NCBI GenBank assembly: GCA_034408745.1
Contig: JAWXCM010000231.1
Coordinates: forward strand, 1-7,373
Length of the DNA: 7,373 bases
Direction of reading: 5' to 3'
DNA from: JAWXCM01 sp034408745
GTDB lineage: Bacteria > Acidobacteriota > Terriglobia > Bryobacterales > Bryobacteraceae
The notes beneath the pieces are model-generated. The model had not been told where the DNA came from, ran no database searches, and worked only from the letters and a program-made list of their open reading frames with translations. Shown here piece by piece: positions 6,461-7,373 of the stretch (position 1 is its first letter; the number at the start of each line of letters is the position of its first letter). Position numbers and translations under genes: made by a program.

Positions 6461-7079
6461 GCCCATCACCCTTTCCGCCCTGCAGCACTGGGCCTACTGC
6501 CCACGCCAGTGCGGGTTGATCCACCTCGAGCAGGCGTTCGATGACAACTTGCATACGCTTCGCGGACAGGCTGTTCACCGGACGGTCGATGAACCCGGCG
6601 TCGAGGTGCGCGCCGGGCTGCGCATCGAGCGGGCGCTGCCGCTGTGGAGTGACGCGATCGGCTTGATCGGCAAGGCCGATGTGGTGGAGTTCGAACCCGA
6701 TGGCACGCCCTACCCCGTGGAGTACAAGCATGGCTCGCGAAACAAGGCGGCCGATATCGCGGCGTGCGACGACGTGCAGCTTGCCGCGCAAGCGATGTGC
6801 CTCGAAGAAATGACAGGACGGCAAGTAGTCGAAGGCGCACTTTTTTACGCCAGTTCAAAGCGCCGCCGTGTCGTTCCGTTAACAGAAGCAATGCGTGAAC
6901 ATGTGCGCGACACTTCTTCTGCGGTGCGCCAGATGCTTGCCAGCGGCGCATTGCCGCCACCTACGCAAGACACCCGCCGCTGCAAGAGTTGCTCGCTGCG
7001 CGACCGCTGTCAACCCGAGGCTCTGACGCGATTACAGGCAGGCGGGGTCGCGCGTGACCTGTTCGAACCCGACGCCTGA
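6447..7079 (+). CDS. cas4: CRISPR adaptation exonuclease Cas4
   Basis: Cas4 is a RecB-like iron-sulfur nuclease that, in type I-C, works with Cas1-Cas2 to select PAM-containing DNA and trim and orient new spacers. The 210-residue product shows the N-terminal cluster cysteine in AYCPRQC (Cys18, Cys22), RecB residues His44 (VHRTVDE), Asp78 (GKADVVEF), Glu92 and Lys94 (VEYKHG) and Gln111 (DDVQLAAQ), and the C-terminal cysteines Cys179, Cys182 and Cys188 (CKSCSLRDRC). All catalytic and cluster positions are present. The start must be TTG 6447 or later, because TGA at 6441-6443 closes the frame upstream. CGGCGG at 6435-6440 is a modest SD. The gene begins within the end of the DUF5615 gene, so its expression is tied to the inserted pair. 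Confidence 0.95.
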   Translation: MQASEPITLSALQHWAYCPRQCGLIHLEQAFDDNLHTLRGQAVHRTVDEPGVEVRAGLRIERALPLWSDAIGLIGKADVVEFEPDGTPYPVEYKHGSRNKAADIAACDDVQLAAQAMCLEEMTGRQVVEGALFYASSKRRRVVPLTEAMREHVRDTSSAVRQMLASGALPPPTQDTRRCKSCSLRDRCQPEALTRLQAGGVARDLFEPDA

Positions 7080-7373
7080 GTTCACTCATAGCGCTCGCAT
7101 TTTGCAACTTCTCAACACCCTGTACGTAACCCTGCCTGACAGCTACCTGCGGCTCGACAACGATACGCTGAGGCTGCAGGTAGGCGACGAGACGCGCCTT
7201 CGCGTGCCGTTACATCACCTTCAGGCCGTGGTTTGCTATGGCCACATCAATCTCACTGCCCCGCTGATGCACAGACTGGCGAAAGCTGGCATCGCACTCG
7301 TATTGCTGGACTCAAACGGCCGCTTCAAGGCGCGACTCGAAGGGCCGATAGCAGGCAACGTGCTGCTGCGCCA
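7054..7373 (+). CDS. cas1: CRISPR integrase Cas1 (N-terminal part, cut by window edge)
   Basis: Cas1 with Cas2 inserts new spacers into the CRISPR array. The fragment reads LQLLNTLYVTLPDSYLRLDN, then the conserved RVPLHHLQAVVCYG, INLTAPLMHRLAKAGIALVL and LLDSNGRFKARLEGP, which is the N-terminal beta domain of a type I-C Cas1. The catalytic helical domain lies beyond the window. The start is unsure. GTG 7054 lies inside cas4 with GGCGGGG at 7041-7047 and would add 16 non-conserved residues. TTG 7102 starts exactly where homology starts (MQLLNTLYV) but has no visible SD. I used GTG 7054 for its ribosome binding site. Either choice keeps the overlapped or closely spaced operon pattern. Confidence 0.92.
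   Translation, partial: MTCSNPTPEFTHSARILQLLNTLYVTLPDSYLRLDNDTLRLQVGDETRLRVPLHHLQAVVCYGHINLTAPLMHRLAKAGIALVLLDSNGRFKARLEGPIAGNVLLR

Overview
The window holds most of a type I-C CRISPR-Cas operon on the plus strand, in the order cas3, cas5c, cas8c (containing an internal cas11c), cas7c, a two-gene DUF433/DUF5615 toxin-antitoxin-like pair, cas4, and the first part of cas1, which runs off the right edge. GC content looks high (my estimate is about 58-60%). Together with GTG/TTG starts and the classic I-C gene order, this suggests a Gram-negative, high-GC proteobacterium; the species cannot be told from the sequence.

Region by region: bases 1-127 are a short leader with a weak candidate promoter and a perfect 13-bp inverted repeat (55-83) just before cas3. 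Bases 128-2461 are Cas3, the HD nuclease-helicase. After a 22-base gap with a strong Shine-Dalgarno (SD) sequence, cas5c (2484-3140) overlaps cas8c (3137-4900) by ATGA. The last 122 codons of cas8c have their own near-ideal SD (4517-4523) and ATG (4532), the known arrangement for making the small subunit Cas11c. cas7c (4903-5823) follows after 2 bases. Then come the DUF433 gene (5826-6080) and the DUF5615 PIN-like gene (6077-6460, TTG start), overlapping by 4 bases. cas4 (6447-7079, TTG start) overlaps the DUF5615 gene, and cas1 begins around 7054-7102. No gap inside the operon exceeds 22 bases, and there is no CRISPR array in the window. cas2 and the array are expected beyond the right edge.

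Working together: Cas5c, Cas7c, Cas8c and Cas11c form the I-C Cascade, with Cas5c the expected pre-crRNA processor. Cascade finds PAM-flanked targets and recruits Cas3 to nick and unwind DNA. Cas4 and Cas1 (with Cas2) acquire new spacers.

The unusual part is the toxin-antitoxin-like pair inserted exactly at the boundary between the interference genes and the adaptation genes. It is coupled to its neighbours on both sides: the antitoxin SD lies inside the last cas7c codons, and cas4 overlaps the PIN-like gene. This could be an addiction module that stabilises the locus, or an accessory nuclease or regulator of the CRISPR system. The sequence cannot decide between these.
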